This document shows positions 7,475 to 17,585 of a stretch of DNA of 64,000 nt, one piece after another. The DNA comes from Methylosinus sp. H3A (lineage in GTDB: Bacteria > Pseudomonadota > Alphaproteobacteria > Rhizobiales > Beijerinckiaceae): contig NZ_JADNQW010000005.1 of NCBI RefSeq assembly GCF_015709455.1, forward strand, positions 620,001 through 684,000. The letters run 5' to 3'. The notes beneath the pieces were generated by a model. The model did not search any database and was not told the origin of the DNA. It was given only the letters and a program-made list of their open reading frames with translations. The position numbers were made by a program, and so were the translations under genes. The stretch's first letter is position 1, and each line of letters starts with the position of its first letter.

Positions 7475-9250
7475 ATGCGCAATTCGGCGGAGGAGGAGAA
7501 TTTCGAGGACCGGGCCAGGCTCGACGGCCGCATCGCGCTGGCGATCGCGACTTTCGCCTCCGCCTATGGACTCGTCGCTCTGCTCGACCGCGTCGGCGCG
7601 CCGGAGCGGCTGGTGGCGCTGGTCTCACCCTATTTCACCGTCGTCGCTCTGGCGGCGCTCGGTTTCCTACTGCATTCGATGCGCGTCTCCTTCTACTACG
7701 CCGCGGGACGGGCGGCGCCGGCCGCCTACGCCGGCTTCGCGCAGGCGGCGCTCGTCGCCGGCCTCGCGGCGCCTTTCGCGGCGCGGCTCACCGGCGCCGG
7801 CTCGCCGCTCGGCGTGACGCTCGGCCTGCTGCTCGGGGTCGCGCTCATCGGCGCGGCGACGGGGCCGATGCTGCGCAAGACCGGGGCCTTCTCGCTTTCG
7901 GACCTGCTGGCCGCGCGCTTTTCCCGCATGGAGCCGCGGCTCGGCATGATCGTCGTGGCCGCTCTCACCTCGGCGATCGTCGCGCTGGCCGGCTATCAGA
8001 CGGCGGTGGACGCGCTGGTCGGCTTCACCGGCGCGGGACGGCCTTTCGCGGCCTTTTTCATCGGCGCGGCGATCCTGCTGATCGCCGGGCCGGGCGGCGT
8101 CGGCGGCGTGCTGTGGAGCGCCTGCGCCGCCGCCGGCGTGCTCATCGCGGGCTTCGCCCTGCCGCAGATCGCCCTGATGCTCGAAGGCTTTCCGACTCCC
8201 TTGCCGCTCGTCGGCGACGAGGCCGCCTGGAGCGAGGCGGCGCGCATCATCGAGAGTTGGCGGCTCGCCCGGCCGGCGCCCCTCGCTCTCGAGATCACCA
8301 CGGCGCTCGGTCTCGCGCTCGGCTTGGCGACGCTGGCGCCCGCCCTGGCCCCGGCCGTGGCGACGAAAGACGCGGCGGCGGCGCGACGGGCCGGCGTCGC
8401 GGCGATGTTCTGGACGCTAGTCGCGGCGGCGCTGATCACGGCGACGGTCGCCTCCTCGGCGTTGATCGTCTCCCATGTCGTCGTCGGCCAGACGCCGGAG
8501 CGGCTGCCGGACGCCATCTATTCCGCGAGCGCCCACGATCTCGTGCAGATCTGCGGCGCGAAGGTCGACGGTCCGGCGCAGGCGCGCGCGGCCTGCCTCG
8601 TCCGCAAGCTGCCGCCGGGCGCGCCGCTGCGCCCCGCGGATATTTCCGTGCGCGCGGAATATCTCATCGGCGGTCTGCCGCAATTGGCCAAGCTCGGCGC
8701 GGCGCTCACCGGCCTGCTCGCCTCCGGGATCATCGCCGCGGGCCTCGCGCTGGCGAGCGCCAGCCTGCACGCCTGCGCCGCCGCCGTCGGCCATGACGCG
8801 CTCTATCGGCTGCGCGCCGAATCCGCTCTGACGAGCCGCCGCCTCGCGATCACCCGGCTGGCGCTGGTCGGGGTCACGGCGCTCGGCTCGGCGACGAGCG
8901 CCGCCAACGCCATAGACGCCCGCACTCTGGTCGGGATCGCGCTCGCTCTGTCGGCGGCGGGTCTGGTTCCGCTCGTCGGCCTCGCGCTGTTCGCGCGCGC
9001 TCAGGACCGGGACGCGATGATCGGCCAATTGGCCGGCCTCGCGACCATGGCGGTGACGCTCGTCTTCGACCAGGCGCCGCCGGACATCGAGCAGCTGGCC
9101 TGGGCGGGCCTCTGCGGCGCCATCGCGGGTCTGCTCGCCGGAAGCTTTTCGGCGGAGGCTTTTTCGCAAGAGACGCCGGAATCGCGCAATTTCGTCGATG
9201 AAATTCTGCGCGGCGACGGAAATGTGCTGCGCGAGGACAAGGGCGTCTGA
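7475..9250 (+). CDS. Multi-pass membrane protein, sodium:solute symporter-like
   Basis: This 591-residue protein has roughly 12-13 hydrophobic segments. The stretch HSMRVSFYYAAGRAAPAAYAG resembles the second-helix motif (YFASGR.VPA..TG) of the SSS family, in particular the VC_2705/ActP-like branch that carries small organic acids. Key sodium-site residues are not clear, and the protein is diverged, so transport of acetate-like substrates is only a guess. It is transcribed divergently from the rhodanese-ankyrin gene with a 134-bp gap. A GGAGGCGAGCC site precedes ATG 7475. Confidence 0.6.
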   Translation: MRNSAEEENFEDRARLDGRIALAIATFASAYGLVALLDRVGAPERLVALVSPYFTVVALAALGFLLHSMRVSFYYAAGRAAPAAYAGFAQAALVAGLAAPFAARLTGAGSPLGVTLGLLLGVALIGAATGPMLRKTGAFSLSDLLAARFSRMEPRLGMIVVAALTSAIVALAGYQTAVDALVGFTGAGRPFAAFFIGAAILLIAGPGGVGGVLWSACAAAGVLIAGFALPQIALMLEGFPTPLPLVGDEAAWSEAARIIESWRLARPAPLALEITTALGLALGLATLAPALAPAVATKDAAAARRAGVAAMFWTLVAAALITATVASSALIVSHVVVGQTPERLPDAIYSASAHDLVQICGAKVDGPAQARAACLVRKLPPGAPLRPADISVRAEYLIGGLPQLAKLGAALTGLLASGIIAAGLALASASLHACAAAVGHDALYRLRAESALTSRRLAITRLALVGVTALGSATSAANAIDARTLVGIALALSAAGLVPLVGLALFARAQDRDAMIGQLAGLATMAVTLVFDQAPPDIEQLAWAGLCGAIAGLLAGSFSAEAFSQETPESRNFVDEILRGDGNVLREDKGV

Positions 9251-9262
9251 GGCGCCGCCGGA

Positions 9263-10182
9263 TCAGCCGCCGGAGAGCGCCAACGCCAAAGGCATGGTGA
9301 CGCCGGCGACGAGCGTCTGCACGCTGATGATGCCGGCCGCCACGCGATGATCGCCGCCGAGCAGACGCGCCATTATATATAGGCGGACGGCGTGCAGGGC
9401 AGCGCGCTGAACAGCACCATTCCGCTCAGCGTCGCGTCGTCCAATCCGAGCCCCGCCCCGATCCAATAGGCGAAGAAGGGCAGAGCGACGAGCTTCACCG
9501 CGGAGGACTGCAGCACGGGGCCGAAAGAGACGCGCGCCGCGCCGAGATCGAGACCCGCGCCGACCGAGAGCAGGCCGAGCGGCAGAGAGGCGGCGCCCAG
9601 AACATGCAGCGTGTCGAGCGCGACGGCCGGCAGAGGAAGACCCGACACATTCGCCAGCGCGCCTGCGAGCACGGAGACGACCACCGGATTGCCGGCGATC
9701 GAGCGCGCCAAACGACGCGGGTCGGCGCTCTTCTGCTCGCCATAGAGGGCGAGGATCAGGATCGAGAGAATATTGAACAGCGGAATGGCAATGGCGATGG
9801 CGATGGATGTCGCCATCAGCCCCGGCCGGCCGAAAACGGCGGAGGCCGCGGCGACGCCGACATAAGTATTGGGTCGCACCGCCCCTTGCAGGACGGAGGA
9901 GAAGGTCGGCCCGGCCTGCGGACGCCACAGCCGGCCGGCGAAGATCAGCGCCCCGCCCGCAGTCGCCGCGCCGAGCACTGTCGCGGCGATGGCGCGCAGC
10001 GGCAAATCGGCGAGATCGGCCGTCCCGATCTGAGCGAACATCAGCGAGGGAAACAGGCAGAAATAATTGAGCCGCTCGCAAGGAAGCCAGAACTCTTCCG
10101 CCAGCAGGCGGCGATGGCGGAGCGCATAGCCCAGAAAGATCAGAAGGAAAATCGGCGCGAGCGCCGTGAGAACGGCCGACAT
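9263..10182 (-). pseudogene. AEC-family (auxin efflux carrier-like) transporter, frameshifted
   Basis: Residues 1-269 (10182 to 9376) read as a typical AEC permease of about ten helices (SAVLTALAPIFLLIFLGYAL, ALPCTPSAYI) and stop at TAA 9373-9375. The family-typical C-terminus (YIMARLLGGDHR, then a last helix ending LALSGG) continues in another frame to TGA 9263. The switch falls in a TATATATA tract (9374-9381): removing one TA unit restores a 305-residue protein of normal AEC length. So it is a recent pseudogene, a slippage-controlled gene, or a sequencing error. Substrate is unknown; bacterial AEC proteins export small carboxylates. Confidence 0.85.
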
Positions 10183-10551
10183 GTAAAATGCGTCTCCTCA
10201 CCCCGGCGGGGCCCAAGCGGACAAAGACCTTCAAGTGACTGTTATACTGATGATTTGTGACAGCGATCAAATGGATATAAAACCTTGCTGGAGCGCTTCC
10301 GGCGGAAATAATCGCTCGATATCCCGCCACGACGAGCAGAGTTTTCTCTTTCGCCCCGTAGCGACGCGGGGTCGAACCAGCCCCCGGCCGGCACGGAGCC
10401 GCGCCCCTATCCTTCCCCCCCTTTTCTGCTATAAGCCGCTCGCGCGCTCGGGTTTGCCTGGGCGGCTCCGCTCGCGGCGACCCTCGCTGGACGACATCCC
10501 GGCCCCGGCCGCGGCCTGCGGACCAACCACCATCAGAAAAGGACTTTACCG
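10183..10551. promoter_or_regulatory. Gap with rpsO promoter candidate
   Basis: The 369-bp gap separates the AEC gene from rpsO. On the plus strand TGCTATAAG (TATAAG at 10430-10435) is an extended -10 element about 120 bp before rpsO. No clear -35 accompanies it. I see no gene in the rest. Confidence 0.35.
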
Positions 10552-10821
10552 ATGTCGATCACGGCAGAGCGCAAGCAGGCGCTCATCAAGGAATATGCGA
10601 CCAAGCCGGACGACACCGGCTCGCCCGAGGTGCAGGTGGCCATCCTCACCGAGCGCATCACCAATCTGACCGGGCATTTCAAGACCCATGTGAAGGACAA
10701 TCATTCGCGTCGCGGTCTCTTGAAGCTCGTGTCGCAGCGCCGTCAGCTGCTCGATTATGTGAAGTCGAGGGACGAGCCGCGCTACCGCTCCATCATCGAG
10801 CGTCTCGGCATTCGCCGCTGA
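10552..10821 (+). CDS. rpsO: 30S ribosomal protein S15
   Basis: S15 is a primary 16S rRNA-binding protein of the small subunit. The 89-residue product is the universal length and has the family motifs [23 protein letters not shown], and [12 protein letters not shown], ending RLGIRR. AAAAGGA lies before ATG 10552. It precedes pnp, the classical rpsO-pnp order. Confidence 0.98.
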   Translation: MSITAERKQALIKEYATKPDDTGSPEVQVAILTERITNLTGHFKTHVKDNHSRRGLLKLVSQRRQLLDYVKSRDEPRYRSIIERLGIRR

Positions 10822-11198
10822 GCCTGCGCCGCTGAGCTCACGCCCGCCCGGCGGGCGAGCCTCGAAAGAGGCCGACAGAAAGCGAGATCGCGGTTCGCCG
10901 CGATTTCGCGTATGAAAAGAGAGTTCGGCCGATCGATTCGTCGGCCGCTTCATTACCGGAAGGGATGCGCGAAAGGGCGGCCCTTCCCCATCGTTCGGCG
11001 GGCGGCATAGGGCCGCGCCGCCGTACCCTCGGCAGGATCGTCATGGCAGGATCGCCGGACGCTGCGGCGAGGATATTTCGAAGCGTTCGCGGCTTCGCGT
11101 CTCGAAAATCCCGCCCCGCAGCCTCTCGCCGTCTTGCCCATGACGCCTCGCCCGCACCGACGCGCGATGAGGCGCGTCATGAGAGAAAGACGAAAGAC
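10822..11198 (+). promoter_or_regulatory. rpsO-pnp intergenic leader with hairpins
   Basis: The 377-bp gap carries a GC hairpin CGCCCG...CGGGCG (about 10842-10858) soon after rpsO and a stronger stem-loop near pnp: GGATATTTCGA (11071-11081) pairs with TCGAAAATCC (11102-11111), with an inner CGAAGC/GCTTCG stem. In enterobacteria RNase III cleaves such a leader and PNPase then represses its own mRNA; similar control is plausible here. A direct repeat of GGCAGGATCG occurs at 11031 and 11045. Confidence 0.4.
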
Positions 11199-13340
11199 AT
11201 GTTCCAGATCCATCGCGAAGAGCTCGACTGGGCGGGTCGCACGCTGGTGCTCGAGACGGGCAAGATCGCCCGTCAGGCCGACGGCGCCGTATTCGCCAGC
11301 TGGGGCGAGACCACCGTGCTCGCGACCGTCGTCTCGGCCAAGGCGCCCAAGCCCGGCCAGGACTTCTTCCCGCTGACCGTCAACTACCAGGAGAAAGCCT
11401 TCGCCGCCGGCCGCATTCCCGGCGGTTACTTCAAGCGCGAAGGCCGCCCGAGCGAGCGCGAGACGCTGATTTCCCGCCTCATCGACCGTCCGATCCGCCC
11501 CCTGTTCCCCGACGGCTATCGCAACGACACCCAGGTGATCGTGACCGTGCTGTCGCACGACCTCGAGAATGATCCGGACATTCTGGCCATGGTCGCGGCC
11601 TCAGCCGCCCTGACGCTCTCCGGCATTCCCTTCATGGGCCCGATCGGCGGCGCGCGCGTCGGCTATATCAACGGCGCGTTGAAGCTCAATCCGACCATTG
11701 AGGAAGCCAAGCTCTCGACGCTCGACCTCGTCGTCGCCGGCACCTCCGACGCCGTGCTGATGGTCGAATCGGAGGCGCAGGAGCTCTCCGAGGATCTGAT
11801 GCTCGAGGCGGTGATGACCGGCCATCGCGGCTTCCAGCCGGTGATCGACGCGATCATTCGCCTCGCCGAGCGCGCCGCCAAAGACCCGCGCGACCTCGTG
11901 GTGGTCGACAAGTCCGAGGTGAACGCGGCCGTCGCCGCCCTCGCCGAGGCCGAGCTGCGGCATGCCTATAAGATCACCGTCAAGCAGGACCGCTACGCCG
12001 CCGTCGACGCGGTGAAGGGCAAGGTGTTCGCCGCTCTGCTGCCGGAAGGCGAGGCGCAATTCTCCAAGGAGGCGGTCGCCGAGGCCTTCCACGATCTGCA
12101 GGCCAAGGTCGTGCGCTGGAACATTCTCGACGACGGCATTCGCATCGACGGCCGCGACGTGAAGACGGTGCGCCCGATCGTCGCCGAAGTGGGCGTGCTG
12201 CCGCGCGCGCATGGCTCGGCGCTGTTCACCCGCGGCGAGACGCAGGCGCTGGTCGTCGCGACGCTCGGCACTGGCGAGGACGAGCAATTCGTCGACTCGC
12301 TCGAGGGAACCTATAAGGAGCGCTTCCTGCTCCACTATAACTTCCCTCCCTACTCCGTCGGCGAGACCGGCCGCATGGGATCGCCCGGCCGCCGTGAGAT
12401 CGGCCATGGCAAGCTCGCCTGGCGCGCCATTCGCCCGATGCTGCCGGCCGCCGCCGAATTCCCCTACACGCTGCGCGTCGTCTCGGAGATCACCGAATCC
12501 AACGGCTCCTCGTCGATGGCGACGGTGTGCGGCTCCTCGCTCGCGCTGATGGACGCCGGCGTGCCGCTGAAGAAGCCGACGGCGGGCATCGCCATGGGCC
12601 TCATCCTCGAGGGTGAGCGCTTCGCGGTTCTGTCCGACATTCTCGGCGACGAGGATCATCTCGGCGACATGGACTTCAAAGTGGCCGGCACGTCGGAAGG
12701 CGTGACCTCGCTGCAGATGGACATAAAGATCGCCGGCATCACCGAGGAGATCATGCGCGTCGCTCTCGCCCAGGCGCGCGACGGCCGTCTGCACATCCTC
12801 GGCGAGATGTCCAAGGCGCTCACCACCTCGCGCGCCGAGCTCGGCGAGTTCGCGCCGCGCATCGAGACGTTGAAGATCCCCACCGACAAGATCCGCGAAG
12901 TGATCGGCACCGGCGGCAAGGTCATTCGCGAGATCGTCGAGAAGACCGGCGCCAAGATCAATATCGAGGACGACGGCACGGTGAAGGTCGCCTCTTCCGA
13001 CGCCAATTCGATCAAGGCGGCGATCAATTGGATCAAGTCGATCGCCTCCGATCCGGAGGTCGGCCAGATCTATGAGGGAACCGTGGTGAAGACCGCCGAT
13101 TTCGGCGCCTTCGTCAATTTCTTCGGCGCCAAGGACGGCCTCGTCCACATTTCGCAGCTCTCCAAGCAGCGCGTGAACAAGACGACTGATGTGGTGAAGG
13201 AAGGCGACAAGGTGAAGGTGAAGCTGCTCGGCTTCGACGATCGCGGCAAGGTGCGCCTCTCCATGCGCGTCGTCGATCAGCAGACCGGCGAAGACCTCGA
13301 GGCCAAGGAAAAGGCCGAGGCCGCCAACGCCGGCGAGTGA
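11199..13340 (+). CDS. pnp: Polyribonucleotide nucleotidyltransferase (PNPase)
   Basis: PNPase degrades RNA 3' to 5' by phosphorolysis and is part of the degradosome. The 713-residue protein starts [14 protein letters not shown] and holds two RNase PH domains (about 5-230 and 310-550), then KH (about 555-615, with [12 protein letters not shown]) and S1 (about 620-690, [13 protein letters not shown]). The open frame extends in frame to 10965, but the extra 78 residues are Arg/Ala-rich leader translation without family support; ATG 11199 follows an AGAAAGACGAAAG purine tract. Length fits the family. Confidence 0.97.
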   Translation: MFQIHREELDWAGRTLVLETGKIARQADGAVFASWGETTVLATVVSAKAPKPGQDFFPLTVNYQEKAFAAGRIPGGYFKREGRPSERETLISRLIDRPIRPLFPDGYRNDTQVIVTVLSHDLENDPDILAMVAASAALTLSGIPFMGPIGGARVGYINGALKLNPTIEEAKLSTLDLVVAGTSDAVLMVESEAQELSEDLMLEAVMTGHRGFQPVIDAIIRLAERAAKDPRDLVVVDKSEVNAAVAALAEAELRHAYKITVKQDRYAAVDAVKGKVFAALLPEGEAQFSKEAVAEAFHDLQAKVVRWNILDDGIRIDGRDVKTVRPIVAEVGVLPRAHGSALFTRGETQALVVATLGTGEDEQFVDSLEGTYKERFLLHYNFPPYSVGETGRMGSPGRREIGHGKLAWRAIRPMLPAAAEFPYTLRVVSEITESNGSSSMATVCGSSLALMDAGVPLKKPTAGIAMGLILEGERFAVLSDILGDEDHLGDMDFKVAGTSEGVTSLQMDIKIAGITEEIMRVALAQARDGRLHILGEMSKALTTSRAELGEFAPRIETLKIPTDKIREVIGTGGKVIREIVEKTGAKINIEDDGTVKVASSDANSIKAAINWIKSIASDPEVGQIYEGTVVKTADFGAFVNFFGAKDGLVHISQLSKQRVNKTTDVVKEGDKVKVKLLGFDDRGKVRLSMRVVDQQTGEDLEAKEKAEAANAGE

Positions 13341-13356
13341 CACGACAGATAGGGCT

Positions 13357-13541
13357 CGCCCGGCGGGCCCTCATCCGACCCTTGCTTCGCAAGGGCCACC
13401 TTCTCCCGCAAGCGGGAGAAGGAAACGCCCTTCTGTTCTAGTATGTCGGAGCTGAGACGGCGGTCTCGACGCGCGACTCCTTCTCCCGCCTGCGGGAGAA
13501 GGTGGCCCGGCAAAGCCGGGTCGGATGAGGGCCCGCTCAGC
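13357..13541. repeat. Long inverted repeat (CTCATCCGACCC / GCGGGAGAAGG type)
   Basis: The left arm (GGGCCCTCATCCGACCC, GGCCACCTTCTCCCGC, GCGGGAGAAGGA) and right arm (TCCTTCTCCCGC, GCGGGAGAAGGTGGCC, GGGTCGGATGAGGGCCC) are nearly perfect complements about 185 bp end to end, with internal small hairpins. It follows pnp. Related pieces occur at 775-803 and 27376-27412. Confidence 0.7.
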
Positions 13542-13568
13542 GACCGATTTCATCGGAGCTTTTTTCGA

Positions 13569-14138
13569 ATGCGCTTTCGTCTCGCCTTTCTCGCCGCCGT
13601 CCTTTTCGCCCCCTTCCCCGCTCTCGCCCAAACGCCCGGCCTCGAGCGCGTGCTCTCGGCGACGACGCTCTTTCTCTCGGATGGCGGCGGCTATGATCTG
13701 GCTCTGCTCGTCGACAATCTCGACGACGGCGCCGATCTCTATGTCTATCTCGGCCTCGAGCGGAACGCGCTCGTCGCCGGGGCCAAGCCGAGCTTGGTGA
13801 AGAAGAACGCCGCCTGGGCCGGCTCCATGGCGGGAACGCGGCCCTCGCTCGCCGTGAACGACAAAGGCTCGCTGCTCGTCAAATCCGAGAATGACTCGAT
13901 CGGCCGCGACCGCTGGAGCCAGACATTGACAGTGGTGCGCCGCAATGGCGCGCTTGTCGTGGCCGGCCTCACCTATACGGCGCGCGACACGCTCGACCCC
14001 AACGCCGGCGGAAGCTGCGATCTCAACTTCCTTTCCGGCAAGGGGACGCGCAACGGCAAGAAGCTGGAGATCAAGGCGCAGACCATTCCGCTCGCCGATT
14101 GGTCGGACGAGAAGCTGCCGAAAGAGTGCAAGTTCTGA
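13569..14138 (+). CDS. Exported hypothetical protein
   Basis: ATG 13569 gives a 189-residue protein with a classical signal peptide (MRFRLAFLAAVLFAPFPALA, cleavage near residue 20). The upstream in-frame part to 13443 is only repeat-derived sequence. The mature part has two Cys (one in GGSCDLNFLSGKG, one in the final KECKF) that could form a disulfide, and mixed beta-rich character. I do not recognise a named family. It is likely periplasmic. It lies between pnp and hisZ without close spacing to either. Confidence 0.75.
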   Translation: MRFRLAFLAAVLFAPFPALAQTPGLERVLSATTLFLSDGGGYDLALLVDNLDDGADLYVYLGLERNALVAGAKPSLVKKNAAWAGSMAGTRPSLAVNDKGSLLVKSENDSIGRDRWSQTLTVVRRNGALVVAGLTYTARDTLDPNAGGSCDLNFLSGKGTRNGKKLEIKAQTIPLADWSDEKLPKECKF

Positions 14139-14177
14139 CCGCGCCGGCGCTTCGTTCACTCTCCCTCCGGAAAGCGG

Positions 14178-15371
14178 ATGCCAATGTCCTCCGCCCTTGC
14201 TAAGGAAGGGCCGCAAAAGAGGGGCAAAGGCGTGAACGAGGCGGCGAAAACCGATTTTTCGAGCGGCGACGCTCTCGACGCGATATTGGCGTCGTTCCAG
14301 CGCGCGGGCTTTGCCCGCTGCGAGCCGGCGATCCTGCAGCCGGCCGGCGTCTTCCTCGACCGCTCGGGCGAGGATTTCCGCGGCCGCCTCTATCTCACCA
14401 GCGACGCCGCCGGGGCCGACGTCTGCCTTCGGCCGGAATTCACCATTCCCGTCTGCCTCGCCTATCTCGCTTCGCCGGCGGCCGCCGCGCCCGCCAGCTT
14501 TGCCTATGGCGGCACGGTGTTCCGCTTCCCCGCAGAGGGCGAGGCGGGGACAGGCGAGCTGTTGCAGGCCGGGCTCGAGAGCTTCGGCCGCGACGATCGC
14601 GAGGCCGCCGACGCCGAAATCCTCGCCGCCGCGCTCGAGGCCGCCGCCGATGCGGGCGGCGGCGCGCTCGATGTCGAGACCGGCGACGCCGGCCTCGTCT
14701 CGACCTTTCTGGACCGGCTCGACCTGCCGCCCGCCTGGCGCCGGCGCCTCGAGACGGGACACGCCCGCGGCGAATCCCTCGCCGAGATTTTCGCTCCCCC
14801 CGCCAATGGCAAGGAGCACGCCGGCGTGCTCGCCGCGCTCGAGAAAGTGGACGCCAAAGAGGCGCGCGCGCTCGTCGAGGATCTGCTCTCCATCGCCGGC
14901 ATATCGCCGGTCGGCGGCCGCAGCGCCGGCGAGATCGCCGAGCGCTTTCTCGATCAGGCAGCTCTCGCCGGCGGCGCTGGGGTGAGCGCCGAGACCCATG
15001 CGCTGGTCGACGCCTTCTTCGCCGTGCAGGGCCAGATCGACGAGGCCTCCGCGGCGCTGCGCAAGCTCGCGGCCGACGCCTCGCTCGATCTTTCCGCGGC
15101 GCTCGATTCGCTCGACACGCGCTCGGGCTTTCTCGCCGCGCGCGGGGTCGATCTGGAGCGCGTGCGCTTCTCGGCGAGCTTCGCGCGGCGGCTCGATTAT
15201 TACTCGGGCTTCGTCTTCGAGGCGCGTCTCGAGCCCGCCGGTCCGCCGCTCATCGGCGGCGGCCGCTACGACCGCCTGCTGAAGACGCTCGGCGCCAAAC
15301 AGGACATACCCGCCGTCGGCGCGGCCATATGGGTCGATCGCCTCACGGCGCGCAAAGGACGCGCGGCATGA
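14178..15371 (+). CDS. hisZ: ATP phosphoribosyltransferase regulatory subunit
   Basis: HisZ is a HisRS-like protein without aminoacylation activity that pairs with HisG for the first step of histidine synthesis. The protein (397 residues from ATG 14178) shows class II synthetase-like motifs: [40 protein letters not shown], and the late [13 protein letters not shown]. Family alignments usually begin near the [10 protein letters not shown] segment, so ATG 14184 or GTG 14232 (after AAGAGGGGCAAAGG) may be the true start. Its stop overlaps the hisG start by 4 bp (ATGA), so the two are translationally coupled. Confidence 0.92.
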   Translation: MPMSSALAKEGPQKRGKGVNEAAKTDFSSGDALDAILASFQRAGFARCEPAILQPAGVFLDRSGEDFRGRLYLTSDAAGADVCLRPEFTIPVCLAYLASPAAAAPASFAYGGTVFRFPAEGEAGTGELLQAGLESFGRDDREAADAEILAAALEAAADAGGGALDVETGDAGLVSTFLDRLDLPPAWRRRLETGHARGESLAEIFAPPANGKEHAGVLAALEKVDAKEARALVEDLLSIAGISPVGGRSAGEIAERFLDQAALAGGAGVSAETHALVDAFFAVQGQIDEASAALRKLAADASLDLSAALDSLDTRSGFLAARGVDLERVRFSASFARRLDYYSGFVFEARLEPAGPPLIGGGRYDRLLKTLGAKQDIPAVGAAIWVDRLTARKGRAA

Positions 15372-16339
15372 CGCCGACCGACAGACTGATCGTCGCCGTT
15401 CCTTCCAAGGGGCGGCTGCAGGAGAACGCCAACGCCTTCTTCGCCCGCGCCGGCATAGAGGTGACGCAGGGCCGCGGGGCGCGCGACTATCGCGGCCAGC
15501 TCGCCGGCGTCGAGGACGCGGAGGCGGCCTTTCTCTCGGCCTCCGAGATCACAGCGCGGCTCGCCAGCGGCGACGTGCATCTCGGCGTGACGGGGGAAGA
15601 CCTCGTGCGCGAGACGATTCCCGATGCGGCGAGCAAGGTGGAGATTTTGGCGCCGCTCGGCTTCGGCAAGGCCAATGTGGTTGTCGCCGTTCCGCAGGCC
15701 TGGATCGATGTGCGGAGCATGGCCGATCTCGCCGATGTCTCGGCCGGCTTTCGCGCCCGCCATGGCCGCGGCCTGCGCGTCGCCACCAAATATGTGCATA
15801 CGACGCGCCGCTTCTTCGCCAAGCATGCGGTCGGCGATTATCGCATCGTCGAGAGCTCCGGAGCCACCGAAGGCGCGCCGGCGGCGGGCTCCGCCGATCT
15901 CATCGTCGACATCACCACCACTGGCGCGACGCTCGTCGCCAATGCGCTGAAGACGTTGGATGATGGCGTGATCCTGCGCTCGCAGGCCAATCTCGTCGCC
16001 TCGCTCGCCGCGCCCTGGACGCCGCGGGCGCGGGAGGCGGCGCGAATCATTCTCTCGCGCATAGCCGCCGAGGAGCTGGCGCGTACGACGCGCGAGATCC
16101 GCGCGCGCCTGCCCGCGCTGGACGATGCGCTGATCGCAGAGGCGGCGGAGAAATTTTCCGTCGAATTGCGCGAGCGCGGCGACGGCGGCTTCGCGACTTT
16201 CTCGGCCCCGGCGGAGTCCGCGCCGCAATTCGCCGATTGGCTGATCGCCAAAGGCGCGCGGACGGTGACCAGCGCGCGGCTCGACTATGTGTTCAGCGCC
16301 GAAAACGCGCTGTGGAGCCGGCTGCAGGGGCGGATTTGA
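15368..16339 (+). CDS. hisG: ATP phosphoribosyltransferase catalytic subunit
   Basis: HisG condenses ATP and PRPP to start histidine synthesis. The 323-residue product begins [20 protein letters not shown] and contains [22 protein letters not shown] and the PRPP-binding [13 protein letters not shown] loop. The length matches the longer HisG seen in Bradyrhizobium-like alphaproteobacteria that also keep HisZ. ATG 15368 overlaps the hisZ stop; an in-frame upstream extension to 15329 lies inside hisZ and is rejected. Confidence 0.96.
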   Translation: MTPTDRLIVAVPSKGRLQENANAFFARAGIEVTQGRGARDYRGQLAGVEDAEAAFLSASEITARLASGDVHLGVTGEDLVRETIPDAASKVEILAPLGFGKANVVVAVPQAWIDVRSMADLADVSAGFRARHGRGLRVATKYVHTTRRFFAKHAVGDYRIVESSGATEGAPAAGSADLIVDITTTGATLVANALKTLDDGVILRSQANLVASLAAPWTPRAREAARIILSRIAAEELARTTREIRARLPALDDALIAEAAEKFSVELRERGDGGFATFSAPAESAPQFADWLIAKGARTVTSARLDYVFSAENALWSRLQGRI

Positions 16340-16407
16340 CCGGGTTTTAGCCCGAAGAGTCGAAGGCCGTCACTCTTTCCCATTTTGAGAAATCGCCGAT
16401 AATCGGC

Positions 16408-16458
16408 TTCGTCCCCGGCGCTGGCGGAGTGGCGCGACGCGCCGGGGACCCGAAAGCC
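16408..16458. repeat. GTCCCCGGCGC inverted repeat
   Basis: GTCCCCGGCGC and GCGCCGGGGACC are complementary arms about 20 bp apart in the gap between convergent hisG and the WecG-like gene. It may serve as a transcription terminator or be another dispersed palindromic element. Confidence 0.4.
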
Positions 16459-16524
16459 GAACTCGTTACAAAGCGGCTTCGGACGCCCGCCGGCTTCGAC
16501 GCGCCGGCGGATGTGCGAGGACGG

Positions 16525-17304
16525 TCAATGCGTGTGGCGTAATAGCAACAGCAACGCGATCGGATTCGTCGTCACATAGCGCAAGAACAGCCGGCCGGGC
16601 TCGAGCTGCAGACGGAACGCCCATTCCAGGCCAGCCTTCTGCATCCACTTGGGGGCGCGCTTCTTGGCGCCGGCCAGGAAATCGAACAGGCCCCCAGATG
16701 TCTTGATCACTTTGACGTTTCCAAGGCGATCGCTCCACTTGGCCACGAATTCCTGCTCGCGCGGCACGCCCAGCGCGAGCCAGACGATATCGGGCGCGAG
16801 CTCGTCGATCTCGTCGATCTTGCGCTCCAGCTCCTCGCCGCTGAGATAGCCATGCGAGCGGCCGACGATGCGCAGGCCCGGAAAGCGGCGCTTGGTGACC
16901 TCATAGGTCGCGCGATTGATCTCTTCCGTCGCGCCATAGAGGTAGAAGGTGACGCCCTCGCGCTCAGCCATTTGGGCGACGAGCGGATAGAGATCGGTCG
17001 TCGCCACGCGCTCCGGCAGCGCCCGCGCGCCCAGGAGACGGGAGGCGAAGACGAGCGGTTGGCCGTCGGCGCTGATGAGATCGGCTCGATCGACGAGCTC
17101 GGCGAAATCGCGGCTGGCGCGGCGGCGCGCCAGCACCTCGCCATTGACGGAGGTGAGATAAAAGGGCCCGCTCTCCCGCGCGGGGCGGCCTGCCGCCTCG
17201 ATCATCAGCCGCGCGGTCTCGGCGAGATCGAGACGCGCGATGCGCGCGCCGCCGACGATGACCTCCTCGATGCCCTGGAACGCCTGGTTACGCTGGAACG
17301 ACAT
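16525..17304 (-). CDS. WecG/TagA/CpsF family glycosyltransferase
   Basis: The 259-residue protein fits the GT26 family that transfers N-acetylmannosaminuronic acid or N-acetylmannosamine to undecaprenyl-linked lipids. Visible motifs are YLTSVNGEVLARR near residue 45, the SADGQPLVF Asp-Gly motif, VTFYLYGATEE, and VWLALGVPREQEF. ATG 17304 (MSFQRNQ) is preferred to the longer frame to 17502, whose extra 66 residues come from repeat DNA. No polysaccharide genes flank it, so the acceptor is unknown. It probably acts at the inner face of the membrane. Confidence 0.9.
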   Translation of the reverse strand: MSFQRNQAFQGIEEVIVGGARIARLDLAETARLMIEAAGRPARESGPFYLTSVNGEVLARRRASRDFAELVDRADLISADGQPLVFASRLLGARALPERVATTDLYPLVAQMAEREGVTFYLYGATEEINRATYEVTKRRFPGLRIVGRSHGYLSGEELERKIDEIDELAPDIVWLALGVPREQEFVAKWSDRLGNVKVIKTSGGLFDFLAGAKKRAPKWMQKAGLEWAFRLQLEPGRLFLRYVTTNPIALLLLLRHTH

Positions 17305-17455
17305 GAATACGCTACCCTTTTTTACGCCTTGCCGTCCCGTTTCGAAACGCGGATGGCAATGTCGAAGGATAGGCTGAGAGATGTGTGCCAGAGAAAATCG
17401 GGGCTCGGCTGTGCGGATTCGAAACGCGCTGAGGACGCGTCCCGCCGCGAGAGGG

Positions 17456-17508
17456 GCGTCATTCCCGCCCCACGGCCCCGGATTGCTTCGCTGCGCTCGC
17501 AATGACGC
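17456..17508. repeat. CATTGCGAGCGCAGCGAAGCAATCC dispersed element
   Basis: The minus strand reads GTCATTGCGAGCGCAGCGAA followed by GCAATCCGGGGCC, a very common alphaproteobacterial intergenic element, here in the 281-bp gap between the GNAT gene and the WecG-like gene. Confidence 0.5.
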
Positions 17509-17585
17509 GGCGCTATCGAATCATTGTCCCGGACTCCGGGTGAGGCCTGCCGCCTGCCTCGAATGACGACAATTGCGCGGCCGGC

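Noticed and set aside
10965-11198. N-terminal extension of pnp
   Set aside because: Arg/Ala-rich translation of the leader; family start and length agree with ATG 11199.
11601-13343. 580-residue open frame antisense to pnp
   Set aside because: Shadow of the GC-rich pnp codons, no recognisable motif.
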